From Arthrobacter sp. UKPF54-2 (lineage in GTDB: Bacteria; Actinomycetota; Actinomycetes; Actinomycetales; Micrococcaceae): a DNA stretch of 64,000 nucleotides. The position numbers and the translations under genes were made by a program. Shown here in pieces: positions 23,423-32,462 of the stretch. Each line of letters starts with the position of its first letter. Positions within the stretch are counted from its first letter, which is position 1. The stretch lies in contig NZ_CP040174.1 in assembly GCF_007858535.1 (NCBI RefSeq), forward strand, positions 682,001-746,000, read 5' to 3'. Below the pieces are notes generated by a model. The model did no database searches. It was not told where the DNA came from and saw nothing but the letters and a program-made list of their open reading frames with translations.

Positions 23423-24229
23423 TCAGTTTGTTGCGTCAATTGTCCACACTGCTGTCACGGCGATCCGCGTCGTCTGGCTGGACGCGCCCTCTGCCGCTCC
23501 TAATCGCCTAATCTGTCTCTCGGATGCCCAAAGGATCCGAGGATCGGGGTCGTCCCTGAGCTTCCTCAGTTCTGCGAGTTGCTCATCCGTGGGCAGAAGG
23601 TCCAAGATGTCTGCAATCAGTAGTTCTTTGCTTTGCGCCCATTCGCTGTATCTCAATGGGTTGTAACGGCGCGTTATCCGGTCGTATTTGATTACGCGGA
23701 AAGTCTCACCCGGGAGTATGCCAGTGGCAACAAGCTCCTCATAGAACTCGCGCCAGCCGTCGGTTTCACGACCTCGTTCTTCTTCGTACCACTTCACAAA
23801 TGACAGTAGATTCCTGCCTGGAACGCGGATCCTGAGGTCTGCTTCACTCACTTTGTCTGGGGCCAACAAGTCATCGTCAAGTACGTTGAGGTCCATAAGC
23901 CTGCCTGACGATGATGGATGAGTCTTGTAGACGCCGCCTACTGGCTGATAATGGTCGAACCGTGTTCCCTTCACGAGAAGGTAGTCGCCGTCGACCCGAA
24001 TGCGATAGAGGTACGACGCCGAGATACGGACTCGCCTATTCCAGGTACAGAGCGAGTACCAAGCAATCTTCAGCAGGCGCAGGTGATTAACCAGCGTGTC
24101 TACCAGAGGAACAGCGAAGCCTACCGCAAGCCCGCCGGAGACTGCGAAAATCCAGCCGCCTGGATCAGAAAATATCATCACGATCGTCGACACGAGCATT
24201 ACGCCGAGGTAAAACAACAAACGAGGCAT
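23423..24229 (-). CDS. Two-TM NUDIX protein resembling the CBASS effector Cap16
   Basis: 268 aa. Two TM helices (about residues 4-20 and 26-46) are followed by a NUDIX-like domain: strand and loop SYLYRIRVDGDYLLVKGTR, then YQPVGGVYK (94-102), and a helix REFYEELVATGIL (160-172) that corresponds to the REUXEEXGU core of the Nudix box but without a full GX5E half. This layout matches the SMODS-associated NUDIX family used as a membrane effector (Cap16, 2TM-NUDIX) in CBASS antiphage systems, where a CD-NTase-made nucleotide triggers it. No CD-NTase, Cap2 or Cap3 gene is visible within the window. Codon use is clearly less GC-rich than the host. The ATG at 24229 follows AAGGA at 8 nt. Confidence 0.65.
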   Translation of the reverse strand: MPRLLFYLGVMLVSTIVMIFSDPGGWIFAVSGGLAVGFAVPLVDTLVNHLRLLKIAWYSLCTWNRRVRISASYLYRIRVDGDYLLVKGTRFDHYQPVGGVYKTHPSSSGRLMDLNVLDDDLLAPDKVSEADLRIRVPGRNLLSFVKWYEEERGRETDGWREFYEELVATGILPGETFRVIKYDRITRRYNPLRYSEWAQSKELLIADILDLLPTDEQLAELRKLRDDPDPRILWASERQIRRLGAAEGASSQTTRIAVTAVWTIDATN

Positions 24230-24550
24230 TCGTCAGGTCCTTAATCACCGCCGTCGGCGAATTACTGAGGGCGGCCGAATGAGAGCCATTGGGCCGGCGC
24301 TTGAGGCAACCATTGTTGATTCTGCTGGAGCAAGGGTAGCGGGGCCAAGACACCTAATGCGGCACGTTGACTGTTAGCCACTCCTGGCAGCCACGCCCCA
24401 ACCGGCTCCATACAGTCTCAGATGGGCAAAGAATCGGCAAAGCTTCCGCACAAAACGCGAGCCCAGCGGATAACTCTGCGCCGCACCCTATGGCCGCGGT
24501 TATCTTCGCAGATGAACATGAAGGTCGGAGCCCACCTATACGATCTACCC
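24230..24550. other. 321-bp intergenic region between divergent accessory genes
   Basis: Contains the upstream regions of the NUDIX gene (leftward) and the EcsC-like gene (rightward). A frame continues upstream from the EcsC start to ATG 24422 but is basic and unconserved in appearance. No RNA gene or repeat seen. Confidence 0.45.
24539..24544 (+). promoter_or_regulatory. -10 element for leaderless start at 24551
   Basis: TACGAT, then 6 nt, then ATG 24551. It supports this start over the upstream ATGs at 24422, 24512 and 24518. Confidence 0.45.
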
Positions 24551-25345
24551 ATGACCGACACCCAAGAGATTGAGAAACCTGGATCGAATTTCAGCCAGGT
24601 GCTGGACGCTGCGGCGAAGCTTCCGGGCGTGAGGATCAGTAGGGCCGCCTACCTCCGAACGGCGCTCAAGCGCCACTGCACTGAGGAACAGATCGAGAGG
24701 GCAATCGCCGACACTCCAGCGGCGGCGGGTATCCCTCTCAAGGTCATCACTGAGGTCGCAAACACCTCTATCGCTTATGAGACGAGCAAAGTCACCGGCC
24801 TCTCAGCCCTCGCGGGTATCCCCGGCGGTTTCGCAATGATTGGCACTGTCCCAGCCGACCTCGCTCAGTACATGGGCCACCTGCTTCGGGTCGCCCAGAA
24901 ACTGGCCTACATCTACAGTTGGCCGGATCTGTTTGTGGATGCTGGGGAAGAAATCGATGAGGCAACCGAAAGCATGCTGATCCTGTTCATCGGTGTGATG
25001 TTCGGCGTGCAAATCGCCCAGGGTGGAGTGGCAAAAGTCGCGAACATGATCGCCGCCAATGTGGCTAAGAAACTACCGCAGAAGGCCCTCACCAAGGGGA
25101 TCATCTACCCGATCGTGAAAAAGGTCGCCGGCCATCTCGGCAAAAGCATGACCAAGCAACTCTTCGCCAACGGAGTCGCTAAGGCCATCCCCTATATCGG
25201 TGCAGTTTTCTCCGGCGGCCTCACCCTGGGCACATTCTTCCCCATGTCCAAGCGGCTCCAAAAACACCTCGCCAGCCTTGAGCTGACCAAGCCAGGACAC
25301 CGGGCCGAAGAGGACGAGATTATCGACGCCGAACTAGTTAACTGA
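24551..25345 (+). CDS. EcsC-like protein
   Basis: 264 aa. The central part resembles EcsC-family proteins: an amphipathic region with small-residue-rich helices, GGFAMIGTVPADLAQYMGHL, then RVAQKLAYIYSWPDL, and a C-terminal pair of hydrophobic helices (VAKAIPYIGAVFSGGLTLGT). EcsC relatives associate with membranes and are frequent in accessory and conflict-related loci, but their biochemical role is not known. Divergent from the Cap16-like gene; both carry codon use less GC-rich than the core genes. Whether the two act together is untested. Confidence 0.6.
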   Translation: MTDTQEIEKPGSNFSQVLDAAAKLPGVRISRAAYLRTALKRHCTEEQIERAIADTPAAAGIPLKVITEVANTSIAYETSKVTGLSALAGIPGGFAMIGTVPADLAQYMGHLLRVAQKLAYIYSWPDLFVDAGEEIDEATESMLILFIGVMFGVQIAQGGVAKVANMIAANVAKKLPQKALTKGIIYPIVKKVAGHLGKSMTKQLFANGVAKAIPYIGAVFSGGLTLGTFFPMSKRLQKHLASLELTKPGHRAEEDEIIDAELVN

Positions 25346-25492
25346 ATTGGCTGCTGGCCCATCCGAATAGTGTTTTCCTCCGGACTGCTCCACCTTCGGT
25401 ATATCCAAGTCTGACTCCGTCGAAGCCCGCCACGAAGCTGCGGGCACCAGCTCGTACATGGACGCCCGCGGCGACCGCCCCCGAAGTCGCCT

Positions 25493-25639
25493 CTACGTGC
25501 GCGTCCTGCCCCGCAGGAAGTGGAAGATCAGGACAACCACGGCGATGACCAGCAGCAGGTGAATGAACCCGCCGCCGATGTTGCCGAGCAAGCCGAGGAG
25601 CCAGAGGACGGCAATGATGATGGCTATCCAAAGCAACAT
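25493..25639 (-). CDS. Small lmo0937-type membrane protein
   Basis: 48 aa. Two hydrophobic helices (MLLWIAIIIAVLWLLGLLG and FIHLLLVIAVVVLIFHFL) joined by a Gly-rich turn and ending RGRTRT, matching the widespread lmo0937 family of tiny membrane proteins, often induced by stress. A strong ribosome site (AAGGGAG, 7 nt before ATG 25639) supports it, and it is of normal family length. Function unknown. It marks the return to core-type sequence at the right edge of the accessory region. Confidence 0.85.
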   Translation of the reverse strand: MLLWIAIIIAVLWLLGLLGNIGGGFIHLLLVIAVVVLIFHFLRGRTRT

Positions 25640-25834
25640 GAGAATCTCCCTTAGTTGTTTGCGGATGGAAAAGCTCGCCTTGCGCTCATTTTCGTCCCTC
25701 CCGCGTTCCGAGGCAAGGAAACGGACTGCCCACGCGCGGGAGTGCGGCCTTCCCCACGCCCCCGGTCAGCCGTAGAGTTCGGCGGTAGGCTCCGCCCGGG
25801 GCCACCCGGAAACGATCATGAGGAGGTGCTGCCT

Positions 25835-26275
25835 ATGGCACGGATCATGCGCTTCGACCACGTCGGCGTCACGGTCCAGGACCTCGAGCGGATGACGGCG
25901 TTCTTCGTCGGACTCGGGCTCGAGGTGGAGGGCCGGACCTTCGTCGAGGGTGACTTCATCGACACCGTTATCGCCATCCCGGATTCCCGCACCGAAATCG
26001 TCATGCTGCGAACCCCCGACGGCGGCACCGGCGTGGAGCTCTCCAGCTTTGTCCGGCCGGACCCGGTCCCGGGATCGCCGTCCGCCATGGCCAACGAGCT
26101 CGGGCTGCGCAGCCTGGGTTTCGAGGTCGACGATCTGGAGGCCCACGTCGACCGGCTGGCCGCGGAGGGATACGGCCTGGTCGGCGGCATCGGCCGGTAT
26201 GAGGATGCCTGGCGGATGGCCTACGTGCGCGGCCCGGAGGGTCTTATCGTGGCCTTGGCCGAACGGATCGGCTGA
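25835..26275 (+). CDS. VOC-superfamily protein (glyoxalase/bleomycin-resistance-like)
   Basis: 146 aa. Begins MARIMRFDHVGVTVQDLERM, the usual first VOC module with a metal His, and ends with the second module (WRMAYVRGPEGLIVALAERI), where Glu is a probable second ligand. The substrate is unknown; relatives include lactoylglutathione lyases and lactone-processing enzymes. The ATG at 25835 is fixed by AGGAGG 9 nt upstream. Monocistronic, followed by a universal stress protein gene on the same strand. Confidence 0.85.
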   Translation: MARIMRFDHVGVTVQDLERMTAFFVGLGLEVEGRTFVEGDFIDTVIAIPDSRTEIVMLRTPDGGTGVELSSFVRPDPVPGSPSAMANELGLRSLGFEVDDLEAHVDRLAAEGYGLVGGIGRYEDAWRMAYVRGPEGLIVALAERIG

Positions 26276-26392
26276 ACCTGCTGCAGACTGCGGGATCCCT
26301 GCCCAATGGCACTGCCGGCCCGGGCCCGGGCGTGTCAGGATGAGGGATCACTGCACCCCCGGTTACGGGCCCGGCATTCGGAAGGAAGACTT

Positions 26393-26860
26393 ATGGCCGG
26401 AAACGAGAGCTACCGAATCGTGGTGGGCGTAGACGGATCTGAGCAGTCCCGAGCGGCAATGGATTGGGCTGTTGAAGAAGCCAAAGCACGCGGCGGTGAA
26501 GTGCTGGCCATCACGGCCTGGCATTTCCCTTACGTCACCGACGCCCTCGGCCAGGCTTGGGATTACCAGGTGTTCCAAACGGATGCGCAATCGATTCTCG
26601 ACGAGGAACTTGCCAGGGTCCGGGGCCGGGGCGTTCAAATCAGCGGACGTATTGTGCAAGGAAGCGCCGCCTCGGTGCTCGTGGAGGCCTCGCGGGACGC
26701 CGACTTCGTTGCCGTCGGCTCACGGGGCCACGGGGGATTCGCCGGGCTGCTGCTTGGTTCCGTGTCCACCCAGGCGGTCCACCATGCCCACTGCCCCGTC
26801 CTGGTCTTCCGCGAGTCATCGGCGGATCAGCCCGGCCGAGGAACGGACACCGCGGACTAG
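26393..26860 (+). CDS. Universal stress protein (UspA family)
   Basis: 155 aa, single Usp domain. The N-terminal YRIVVGVDGSEQSRAAMDWA and the ATP-binding loop VGSRGHGGFAGLLLGSVS (G2xG9GS type) place it in the ATP-binding Usp branch, typical of dormancy and hypoxia responses in actinobacteria. The ATG at 26393 follows GGAAGG. It converges on the small gene at 26865, with 4 bp between the stops. Confidence 0.93.
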   Translation: MAGNESYRIVVGVDGSEQSRAAMDWAVEEAKARGGEVLAITAWHFPYVTDALGQAWDYQVFQTDAQSILDEELARVRGRGVQISGRIVQGSAASVLVEASRDADFVAVGSRGHGGFAGLLLGSVSTQAVHHAHCPVLVFRESSADQPGRGTDTAD

Positions 26861-26864
26861 GCCG

Positions 26865-27068
26865 CTACCCGGCCGGGCTCACCACGTCCTCCAGCACCTT
26901 CCGGTCGAAGAAGCGGATCTCGCCGGTTTCCGGGAAGAACACCGGAACCACGGAGGTACTCGGGTCCTTCGAGGTCTCGTAGATTTCGGGCGCGCCCCCG
27001 TGCCTGCGGGCAATCGTGCCGACCAGGTCCGTGCCGCGGACCCTGACAGTGCGATATTTGTAGCTCAT
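26865..27068 (-). CDS. Small conserved-looking hypothetical protein
   Basis: 67 aa: MSYKYRTVRVRGTDLVGTIA followed by a beta-rich segment and FFPETGEIRFFDRKVLEDVV. It looks like a compact all-beta fold, perhaps SH3/Sm-like, but no family is recognised. The strong AGGAGG ribosome site 4 nt before ATG 27068 makes expression likely and excludes the longer frame from 27095. Confidence 0.65.
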   Translation of the reverse strand: MSYKYRTVRVRGTDLVGTIARRHGGAPEIYETSKDPSTSVVPVFFPETGEIRFFDRKVLEDVVSPAG

Positions 27069-27171
27069 CCGGCCTCCTTGGGTGATGTGGGTCACAGCCT
27101 ACTCCCCGGCCTCCGGCGAGCCCCCGGCGCCGGCGTCGGCGTCATGGAAGACCGCGCGGCCCCCGTTGGTG

Positions 27172-27177
27172 CACAAT
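27172..27177 (+). promoter_or_regulatory. Possible -10 element for leaderless ppsR
   Basis: CACAAT (deviating from TAnnnT at the first base), 6 nt, then ATG 27184; no ribosome site. Confidence 0.35.
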
Positions 27178-27183
27178 GCGTTC

Positions 27184-28002
27184 ATGACCAATGACGCTCC
27201 CCGCCCGGTCTACTTCCTTTCGGACAGCACGGGCATCACCGCGGAAACGCTCGGCAACACCCTGCTCACGCAGTTCCCGGAGAACGATTTTGACCGCATC
27301 ACGGTCCCCTTCATCACCACGGTCGACCAGGCCCGCGCCGTCGTCAAGGTGATCGACAACCTGGCCGCCACCGGCCTGCAGCCCATCGTGTTCTCCACCG
27401 CCGTCGGCAGCGACATCCGCCAGACCCTGGGCACCTGCAAGGGGATCATCGTGGATCTGATCGGCACGCACGTCGGCCAGCTGGAGCGGGCGCTGGGTTC
27501 CGAAGCCAGCGGGGAACCCGGCCGGGCCCACGGGCTGGGCAACGCCGCCCGCTACCAGTCCCGGATGGCCGCCGTCGAATACGCCATGGAGCACGACGAC
27601 GGCCAAAGCCTCCGGGCGCTCGAAAAGGCGCAGGTGATCCTGGTGGCCCCGTCCCGCTGCGGCAAGACGCCCACCACCATGTACCTGGCCCTGCAGCACG
27701 GCATCTTCGCCGCGAACTTTCCGCTGGTGGACGAGGACTTCGAACGCGAAGGGCTCCCCAAGCCGCTGCGGCCGTTCGTGTCGAAGTGTTTCGGCCTCAC
27801 CACCAACCCCCTGCGCCTAAGCCAGGTCCGCACCGAACGCCGCCGCGGCTCGCCCTACGCATCCCTCCGGCAGTGCGGCTTCGAACTGCGCAGCGCCGAA
27901 CGGCTGTACGTCTCACACGGGATTCCCTACCTCAATTCGGCCAGCGTCTCCGTCGAGGAAATGGCGGCCACCATCCTCCAGAAGATGAACCTCAAGCACT
28001 GA
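27184..28002 (+). CDS. ppsR: PEP synthase regulatory protein (DUF299 kinase/pyrophosphorylase)
   Basis: 272 aa. Bifunctional regulator that inactivates PEP synthase by ADP-dependent Thr phosphorylation and reactivates it by phosphate-dependent dephosphorylation. Family features: N-terminal FLSDSTGITAETLGNTLL, P-loop APSRCGKTPTTMYL, and C-terminal RTERRRGSPYAS. It lies directly upstream of its target ppsA on the same strand. Starts at ATG 27184, where conserved sequence begins; a longer frame from 27082 is unlikely. The gap to ppsA (150 bp) contains inverted repeats, suggesting ppsA also has its own promoter. Confidence 0.95.
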   Translation: MTNDAPRPVYFLSDSTGITAETLGNTLLTQFPENDFDRITVPFITTVDQARAVVKVIDNLAATGLQPIVFSTAVGSDIRQTLGTCKGIIVDLIGTHVGQLERALGSEASGEPGRAHGLGNAARYQSRMAAVEYAMEHDDGQSLRALEKAQVILVAPSRCGKTPTTMYLALQHGIFAANFPLVDEDFEREGLPKPLRPFVSKCFGLTTNPLRLSQVRTERRRGSPYASLRQCGFELRSAERLYVSHGIPYLNSASVSVEEMAATILQKMNLKH

Positions 28003-28029
28003 GGCCACGCTTCACAAGTGTTGCGTGGG

Positions 28030-28075
28030 CCACATCGTGTGGAAACCCCCACGCCGACCTGTCACTGTGGACAGG
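28030..28075. promoter_or_regulatory. Two inverted repeats in the ppsA upstream region
   Basis: CCACA-TCG-TGTGG (28030-28042) and CCTGTC-N6-GACAGG (28058-28075), 78-123 bp before the ppsA start. These are candidate operators or leader stems; the proteins are unknown. Confidence 0.45.
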
Positions 28076-28152
28076 ACTTGCGCCCATCAACCGGCGGCCG
28101 CCCGCGAGGGGCGGCGTTACCGTATGCCACCATCTGCAAAGGAGCAGCAACC

Positions 28153-30591
28153 ATGACGACGGACATCCTCTGGTTCTCAGAACTCGGCCTCAAGGACCTG
28201 GACCGGGTGGGCGGCAAGAACGCCTCCCTCGGCGAGATGGTGCAGAACCTGACGTCCGCCGGCGTCCAGGTTCCCGATGGCTTCGCCACAACAGCGGACG
28301 CCTACCGCAGCTTCCTGGCGGACTCCGGACTGGACCGGAAGATCGCCGACCGGCTGGTGGGCCTGGACACCGACGACGTCACGGCCCTGGCCGCCGCGGG
28401 CCAGGAAATCCGCACCCTGATGCGCGAAACCCCCTTCCTGCCGGACTTCGAGGCGCAGCTCCGCGACTCCTACCAGAAGCTGGTGGACAAGCACGGCGGC
28501 TCCGAGGACCTCTCCTGGGCCGTCCGCTCCAGCGCGACGGCGGAGGACCTCCCCGACGCCTCCTTCGCCGGCCAGCAGGAAACCTTCCTGAATGTCCGCG
28601 GCATAGAGAACATCCTGGCCGCCATCAAGGACGTCTTCGCGTCCCTCTACAACGACCGGGCCATCGCCTACCGCGTGCACCACAAGTTCGAGCACGCCGA
28701 GGTGGCGCTCTCCGCGGGCGTGCAGCGTATGGTCCGCTCCGACGTCGGCGCTTCCGGCGTCATGTTCACCATGGACACTGAATCCGGGTTCAAGGACGCC
28801 GTCTTCGTCACCTCGTCCTACGGCCTGGGCGAGGCCGTGGTCCAGGGCGCCGTGAACCCGGATGAGTTCTACGTCTACAAGCCCGCCCTGGCGGCAGGCC
28901 GCCCGGCGATCCTCAAGCGCGGACTGGGCGAGAAGGCGCTCCAGATGACGTACACGAGCAACCGCGAAATCGGCCACACCATCGACTTCGTCCCGGTGGA
29001 GGCGTCGCTGCGGAACCGCTTCAGCCTCACCGACGACGACGTCGAGCAGCTCGCCCGGCACGCCGTCGCCATCGAAAAGCACTACGGGCGCCCGATGGAC
29101 ATCGAATGGGGCAAGGACGGGTTCGACGGCGGCCTCTACATCCTGCAGGCACGCCCCGAGACGGTGCAGTCCCGCCGGGCCTCCGGCAGCCTGAGCCGCT
29201 TCCGCCTGAACGGGTCCGGCCCGGTCCTGGTGGAGGGCCGCGCCATCGGCCAGCGGATCGGCGCCGGCAGCGTCCGGATCCTCACCGCGATCGACCAGAT
29301 GGCCGCCTTCAAGACCGGCGACGTCCTGGTCGCGGACATGACCGACCCGGACTGGGAACCGATCATGAAGCGCGCCTCCGCAATCGTGACCAACCGCGGC
29401 GGACGCACCTGCCACGCGGCCATCATCGCCCGTGAACTGGGGATTCCCGCCGTCGTCGGCACCGGCGACGCCACGGACGCCCTCACCGACGGACTCGACG
29501 TGACCGTCTCCTGCGCCGACGGCGAGACCGGCGTCATCTACGCGGGGCTGCTGGACTTCAGCGTCGAGGAAACCGAGATCACCCAGCTGCCCGAGGCCCC
29601 GGTCAAGGTCATGATGAACGTCGGCACCCCGGAGCAGGCCTTTACCTTCGCCCAGCTCCCCAACCACGGCGTGGGCCTGGCCCGGCTGGAATTCATCATC
29701 AACCGGCAGATCGGCATCCACCCCAAGGCGCTGCTGAACCTGGACGAGCAGCCCGCGGACGTCACCGCCGAAATCCGGGAACGGATCGCCGCCTACGACA
29801 GCCCGCGCGACTTCTACATCAAGCGCCTCGCCGAGGGCGTGGCCACCATCGCCGCGGCGTTCGCGCCGGAGCCGGTGATTGTCCGGATGTCCGACTTCAA
29901 GTCCAACGAATACGCCAACCTGCTCGGCGGACCGGCCTACGAGCCGCACGAAGAGAACCCGATGATCGGCTTCCGCGGCGCCTCCCGCTACCTGGAGCCG
30001 ACCTTCCGCGACTGCTTCGACCTCGAGTGCGAGGCCCTCTCCTTCGTCCGCAACGAGATGGGCCTGACCAACGTCAAGCTCATGATCCCGTTTGTGCGCA
30101 CCCTGGACGAAGCCAGCGGCGTCATCGACCTGCTCGCGGAAAACGGCCTGCGCCGCGGCGAAAACGGCCTCGAGGTGATCATGATGTGCGAGATCCCGTC
30201 CAACGCGCTGCTGGCGGACGAGTTCCTGGACTACTTCGACGGCTTCTCCATCGGCTCCAACGACATGACCCAGCTGACCCTGGGCCTGGACCGGGACTCC
30301 GCGATCGTCGCCGGCAGCTTCGACGAGCGCAACCTCGCCGTCAAGAAGCTCCTGAGCATGGCCATCAAGGCGTGCAAGGCGCGCGGCAAGTACGTGGGCA
30401 TCTGCGGCCAGGGTCCCAGCGACCACCCGGACTTCGCCGAATGGCTGGTCGGGGAAGGCATCGACTCGGTCTCGCTGAACCCCGACACCGTGGTGGACAC
30501 CTGGATCCGCCTCGCCGGGGCGGGCACCTCGGCCGGCGACGCAGCGCCCGCCGACGTCAGCGCCGCAACCGCCGGGGCCGCAGTCAACTGA
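28153..30591 (+). CDS. ppsA: Phosphoenolpyruvate synthase (pyruvate, water dikinase)
   Basis: 812 aa, full length. Converts pyruvate, ATP and water to PEP, AMP and phosphate. Domains in order: N-terminal ATP-grasp ([12 protein letters not shown] to about residue 350), swivelling phosphohistidine domain with His421 in [21 protein letters not shown], and a C-terminal TIM barrel with [16 protein letters not shown] and the catalytic Cys in [13 protein letters not shown]. The Ala-rich final 20 residues are outside the conserved core. The ATG at 28153 follows AAAGGAG. Regulated post-translationally by the upstream ppsR product. Confidence 0.97.
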   Translation: MTTDILWFSELGLKDLDRVGGKNASLGEMVQNLTSAGVQVPDGFATTADAYRSFLADSGLDRKIADRLVGLDTDDVTALAAAGQEIRTLMRETPFLPDFEAQLRDSYQKLVDKHGGSEDLSWAVRSSATAEDLPDASFAGQQETFLNVRGIENILAAIKDVFASLYNDRAIAYRVHHKFEHAEVALSAGVQRMVRSDVGASGVMFTMDTESGFKDAVFVTSSYGLGEAVVQGAVNPDEFYVYKPALAAGRPAILKRGLGEKALQMTYTSNREIGHTIDFVPVEASLRNRFSLTDDDVEQLARHAVAIEKHYGRPMDIEWGKDGFDGGLYILQARPETVQSRRASGSLSRFRLNGSGPVLVEGRAIGQRIGAGSVRILTAIDQMAAFKTGDVLVADMTDPDWEPIMKRASAIVTNRGGRTCHAAIIARELGIPAVVGTGDATDALTDGLDVTVSCADGETGVIYAGLLDFSVEETEITQLPEAPVKVMMNVGTPEQAFTFAQLPNHGVGLARLEFIINRQIGIHPKALLNLDEQPADVTAEIRERIAAYDSPRDFYIKRLAEGVATIAAAFAPEPVIVRMSDFKSNEYANLLGGPAYEPHEENPMIGFRGASRYLEPTFRDCFDLECEALSFVRNEMGLTNVKLMIPFVRTLDEASGVIDLLAENGLRRGENGLEVIMMCEIPSNALLADEFLDYFDGFSIGSNDMTQLTLGLDRDSAIVAGSFDERNLAVKKLLSMAIKACKARGKYVGICGQGPSDHPDFAEWLVGEGIDSVSLNPDTVVDTWIRLAGAGTSAGDAAPADVSAATAGAAVN

Positions 30592-30608
30592 CCCCGGCCG
30601 AACCTGTC

Positions 30609-30636
30609 GGCACCCCGGTCTCCGGACCGGGGTGCC
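30609..30636 (+). terminator. Hairpin after ppsA
   Basis: GGCACCCCGGTC-TCCG-GACCGGGGTGCC, a perfect 12-bp stem 18 bp after the stop. No U-tract follows, as is common in high-GC actinobacteria. Confidence 0.65.
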
Positions 30637-30757
30637 CGCTGGCCGGCAGCCGCCCGCGCCAGGTGGCGGCCGCCCGGTTTAAGCTGCCGGGCCTGTTTCG
30701 ACAGCCGGTAGAATTAGGGCATACCGCTGCCAGCGTCGAGCCGTGAGGGAGGACTCC

Positions 30758-31390
30758 GTGCGCACGTCCCCCGCCCGGACGCCTTTCCATTCGCTCCGCT
30801 CGGCCATGGTGGCCACGACGATCGTGGCCCTCGCCGCGGCCGCGCACGTCGTCGGCGGCGGCCAGCTTCCCGCCCCCGCCATCCTGGCCGCTTTCCTGGC
30901 GCTCACCGGCTTGGTGTCCACCGCGGCCACCCGGCTGAAACTGAACATTCCCGCCATGACGGGCCTGCTGGGCGCCGGGCAGGTGGTGCTGCACGAAGCC
31001 TTCGCTGCGTTCAGCGCACCGATAGCGGGCGCCGTAACCCGCAGCGGCCACTTCGGCACCCCCGGGCACCACGACGGCGGTATCCCGCTTCCGGTCCCGG
31101 CCGGGCACCTGCAGCCCCACGCCCTGGATTCGGCCCTCGCGCTCTCCATGTTCGCCGGCCACACCCTGGCGACGCTCGCCTGTGCCCTGCTCCTGGCCCG
31201 TGGCGAGGACGCGCTTTGGCAGCTCGCGGCGTGGCTCCGCCCGCTGGTCCAGCTCCCGGCCCCGGTAACCCCGCGTCCCGTCGCCCTGCGCGCCCTGCCC
31301 CTGTGGCCCGCTGAGTCCCTCCCGCTGCCCTGGCGCAACGTCCGGCGCGAGTGCCGGCGCGGGCCGCCCGCCGTCGTCGCCTTTTCCTAA
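30758..31390 (+). CDS. Membrane protein upstream of ycnI, unknown function
   Basis: 210 aa with about four TM helices (for example TTIVALAAAAHVVGGG and LDSALALSMFAGHTLATLA). A His-rich loop (GHFGTPGHHDGG, then GHLQPHALD) between helices suggests metal binding. It precedes a YcnI-type copper protein on the same strand, so a copper-related role is plausible. GTG 30758 was chosen because GAGGGAGG lies 7 nt upstream; the frame is open back to GTG 30743. Confidence 0.6.
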   Translation: MRTSPARTPFHSLRSAMVATTIVALAAAAHVVGGGQLPAPAILAAFLALTGLVSTAATRLKLNIPAMTGLLGAGQVVLHEAFAAFSAPIAGAVTRSGHFGTPGHHDGGIPLPVPAGHLQPHALDSALALSMFAGHTLATLACALLLARGEDALWQLAAWLRPLVQLPAPVTPRPVALRALPLWPAESLPLPWRNVRRECRRGPPAVVAFS

Positions 31391-31501
31391 CATTCCTTCC
31401 CGCCGCGGCCGGGAGCCCACGAACCCGGGCTGTTCCGCCGCGCCTCCCCCCGTTTCCGCGCGCCGCCCGAGGGCCGCGCGCACGCCTGAAAGGCACCCGT
31501 T

Positions 31502-32332
31502 TTGACGACTGCCGCGCCCAAATCCACCATGCCCGAATCCGTACAGCCCGCATCCACCAGGCACACTTCGGCCCTCCGTCGCGCCCTGGCCGGCGCCGCC
31601 GTCGCGGGTGGCACCGCGGCCCTGATGCTCGCCGGCGTCAGCGGCGCCTCGGCCCACGTGGGGGTCTCCCCGGACCAGACCACCGCGGGCTCCCCCGCCC
31701 TGCTGACCTTCGCCATCCCGCACGGCTGCGAGGGCTCCGGCACCACCAAAGTGACCATCACGCTCCCGCCCGAACTCAACGATGCACAGCCCAACGTGAA
31801 CCCCAACTGGACCGCCGCCAAGATCACGGAGCAGCTGCCCGAACCGAAAAAACTGCCCGACGGTTCGGCGATCACCAAGCGGACCAGCCAGATCGTCTAC
31901 ACCGCCAAGGCGCCCTTGAGCCCCGAACTCCGGGATTCGCTGGTGCTCTCGGTCAAGCTCCCGGACGCGGCCGGCAAGACGCTGTACTTCCCGACCCTGC
32001 AGAGCTGCGAAACCGGCCAGGTCGACTGGTCCCAGGTTCCTGCCGGGGGCCAGGACGCCCACGCGTTGAAGTCCCCGGCGCCGTCGCTGACCGTGACGGC
32101 CGGCGCCCCGGCAGCCGACGGGCACGGTGACGGCCACGGCACCGGGCACGCGGACTCCGCCGCCGGAGCCGCCCAGGCTTCCGCGGTGACCGACGACGGC
32201 GGCCAGCTGCGCAGCTGGGCGGGACTGGTAGCCGGCGTCGGCGGCCTCGGCCTGGGCGGCCTCGCGCTGGCCCGGAGCCGCAGGCCGGCGCCCGCAAGGG
32301 TCCCTGCCGCCGGCCCTGGCCGGCCGGAATAA
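31502..32332 (+). CDS. YcnI-family (DUF1775) secreted copper-binding protein
   Basis: 276 aa. A signal peptide ends at GVSGASA (residue 51), so the mature protein begins with His52 (HVGVSPDQTTAGS); in B. subtilis YcnI the equivalent N-terminal His is a copper ligand. The DUF1775 beta-sandwich spans about 52-200, followed by a His/Gly-rich linker (DGHGDGHGTGHAD), one TM helix (about 235-257) and a basic tail, so the domain is held outside the membrane. TTG start at 31502 after GAAAGG. Neighbours are a His-rich membrane protein upstream and a DUF4232 lipoprotein downstream, a likely copper-handling group. Confidence 0.88.
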   Translation: MTTAAPKSTMPESVQPASTRHTSALRRALAGAAVAGGTAALMLAGVSGASAHVGVSPDQTTAGSPALLTFAIPHGCEGSGTTKVTITLPPELNDAQPNVNPNWTAAKITEQLPEPKKLPDGSAITKRTSQIVYTAKAPLSPELRDSLVLSVKLPDAAGKTLYFPTLQSCETGQVDWSQVPAGGQDAHALKSPAPSLTVTAGAPAADGHGDGHGTGHADSAAGAAQASAVTDDGGQLRSWAGLVAGVGGLGLGGLALARSRRPAPARVPAAGPGRPE

Positions 32333-32462
32333 CCCGGAAGCGGGTAGCCCGCCGGTAACTGGGGCCCGGGCTGGCGCCCGGAAATCACAATCCGGGCGTC
32401 AATCCGGGCCCTCCGTCGTGGCGTCGTTGACTCTGCCGGCCGCGCACCATAAAGGTTGTGCT

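Noticed and set aside
22018..25640. Search for a CD-NTase, Cap2/Cap3, integrase or toxin-antitoxin pair in the accessory segment
   Set aside because: None of the frames shows the GS-D-D nucleotidyltransferase motif, E1/JAB motifs or a tyrosine/serine recombinase signature.
26306..26392. Upstream extension of the universal stress protein
   Set aside because: ATG 26393 has a GGAAGG ribosome site and starts the Usp domain directly.
28177..30426. 749-aa minus-strand open frame inside ppsA
   Set aside because: Pure antisense of a well-conserved gene; composition of a shadow frame.
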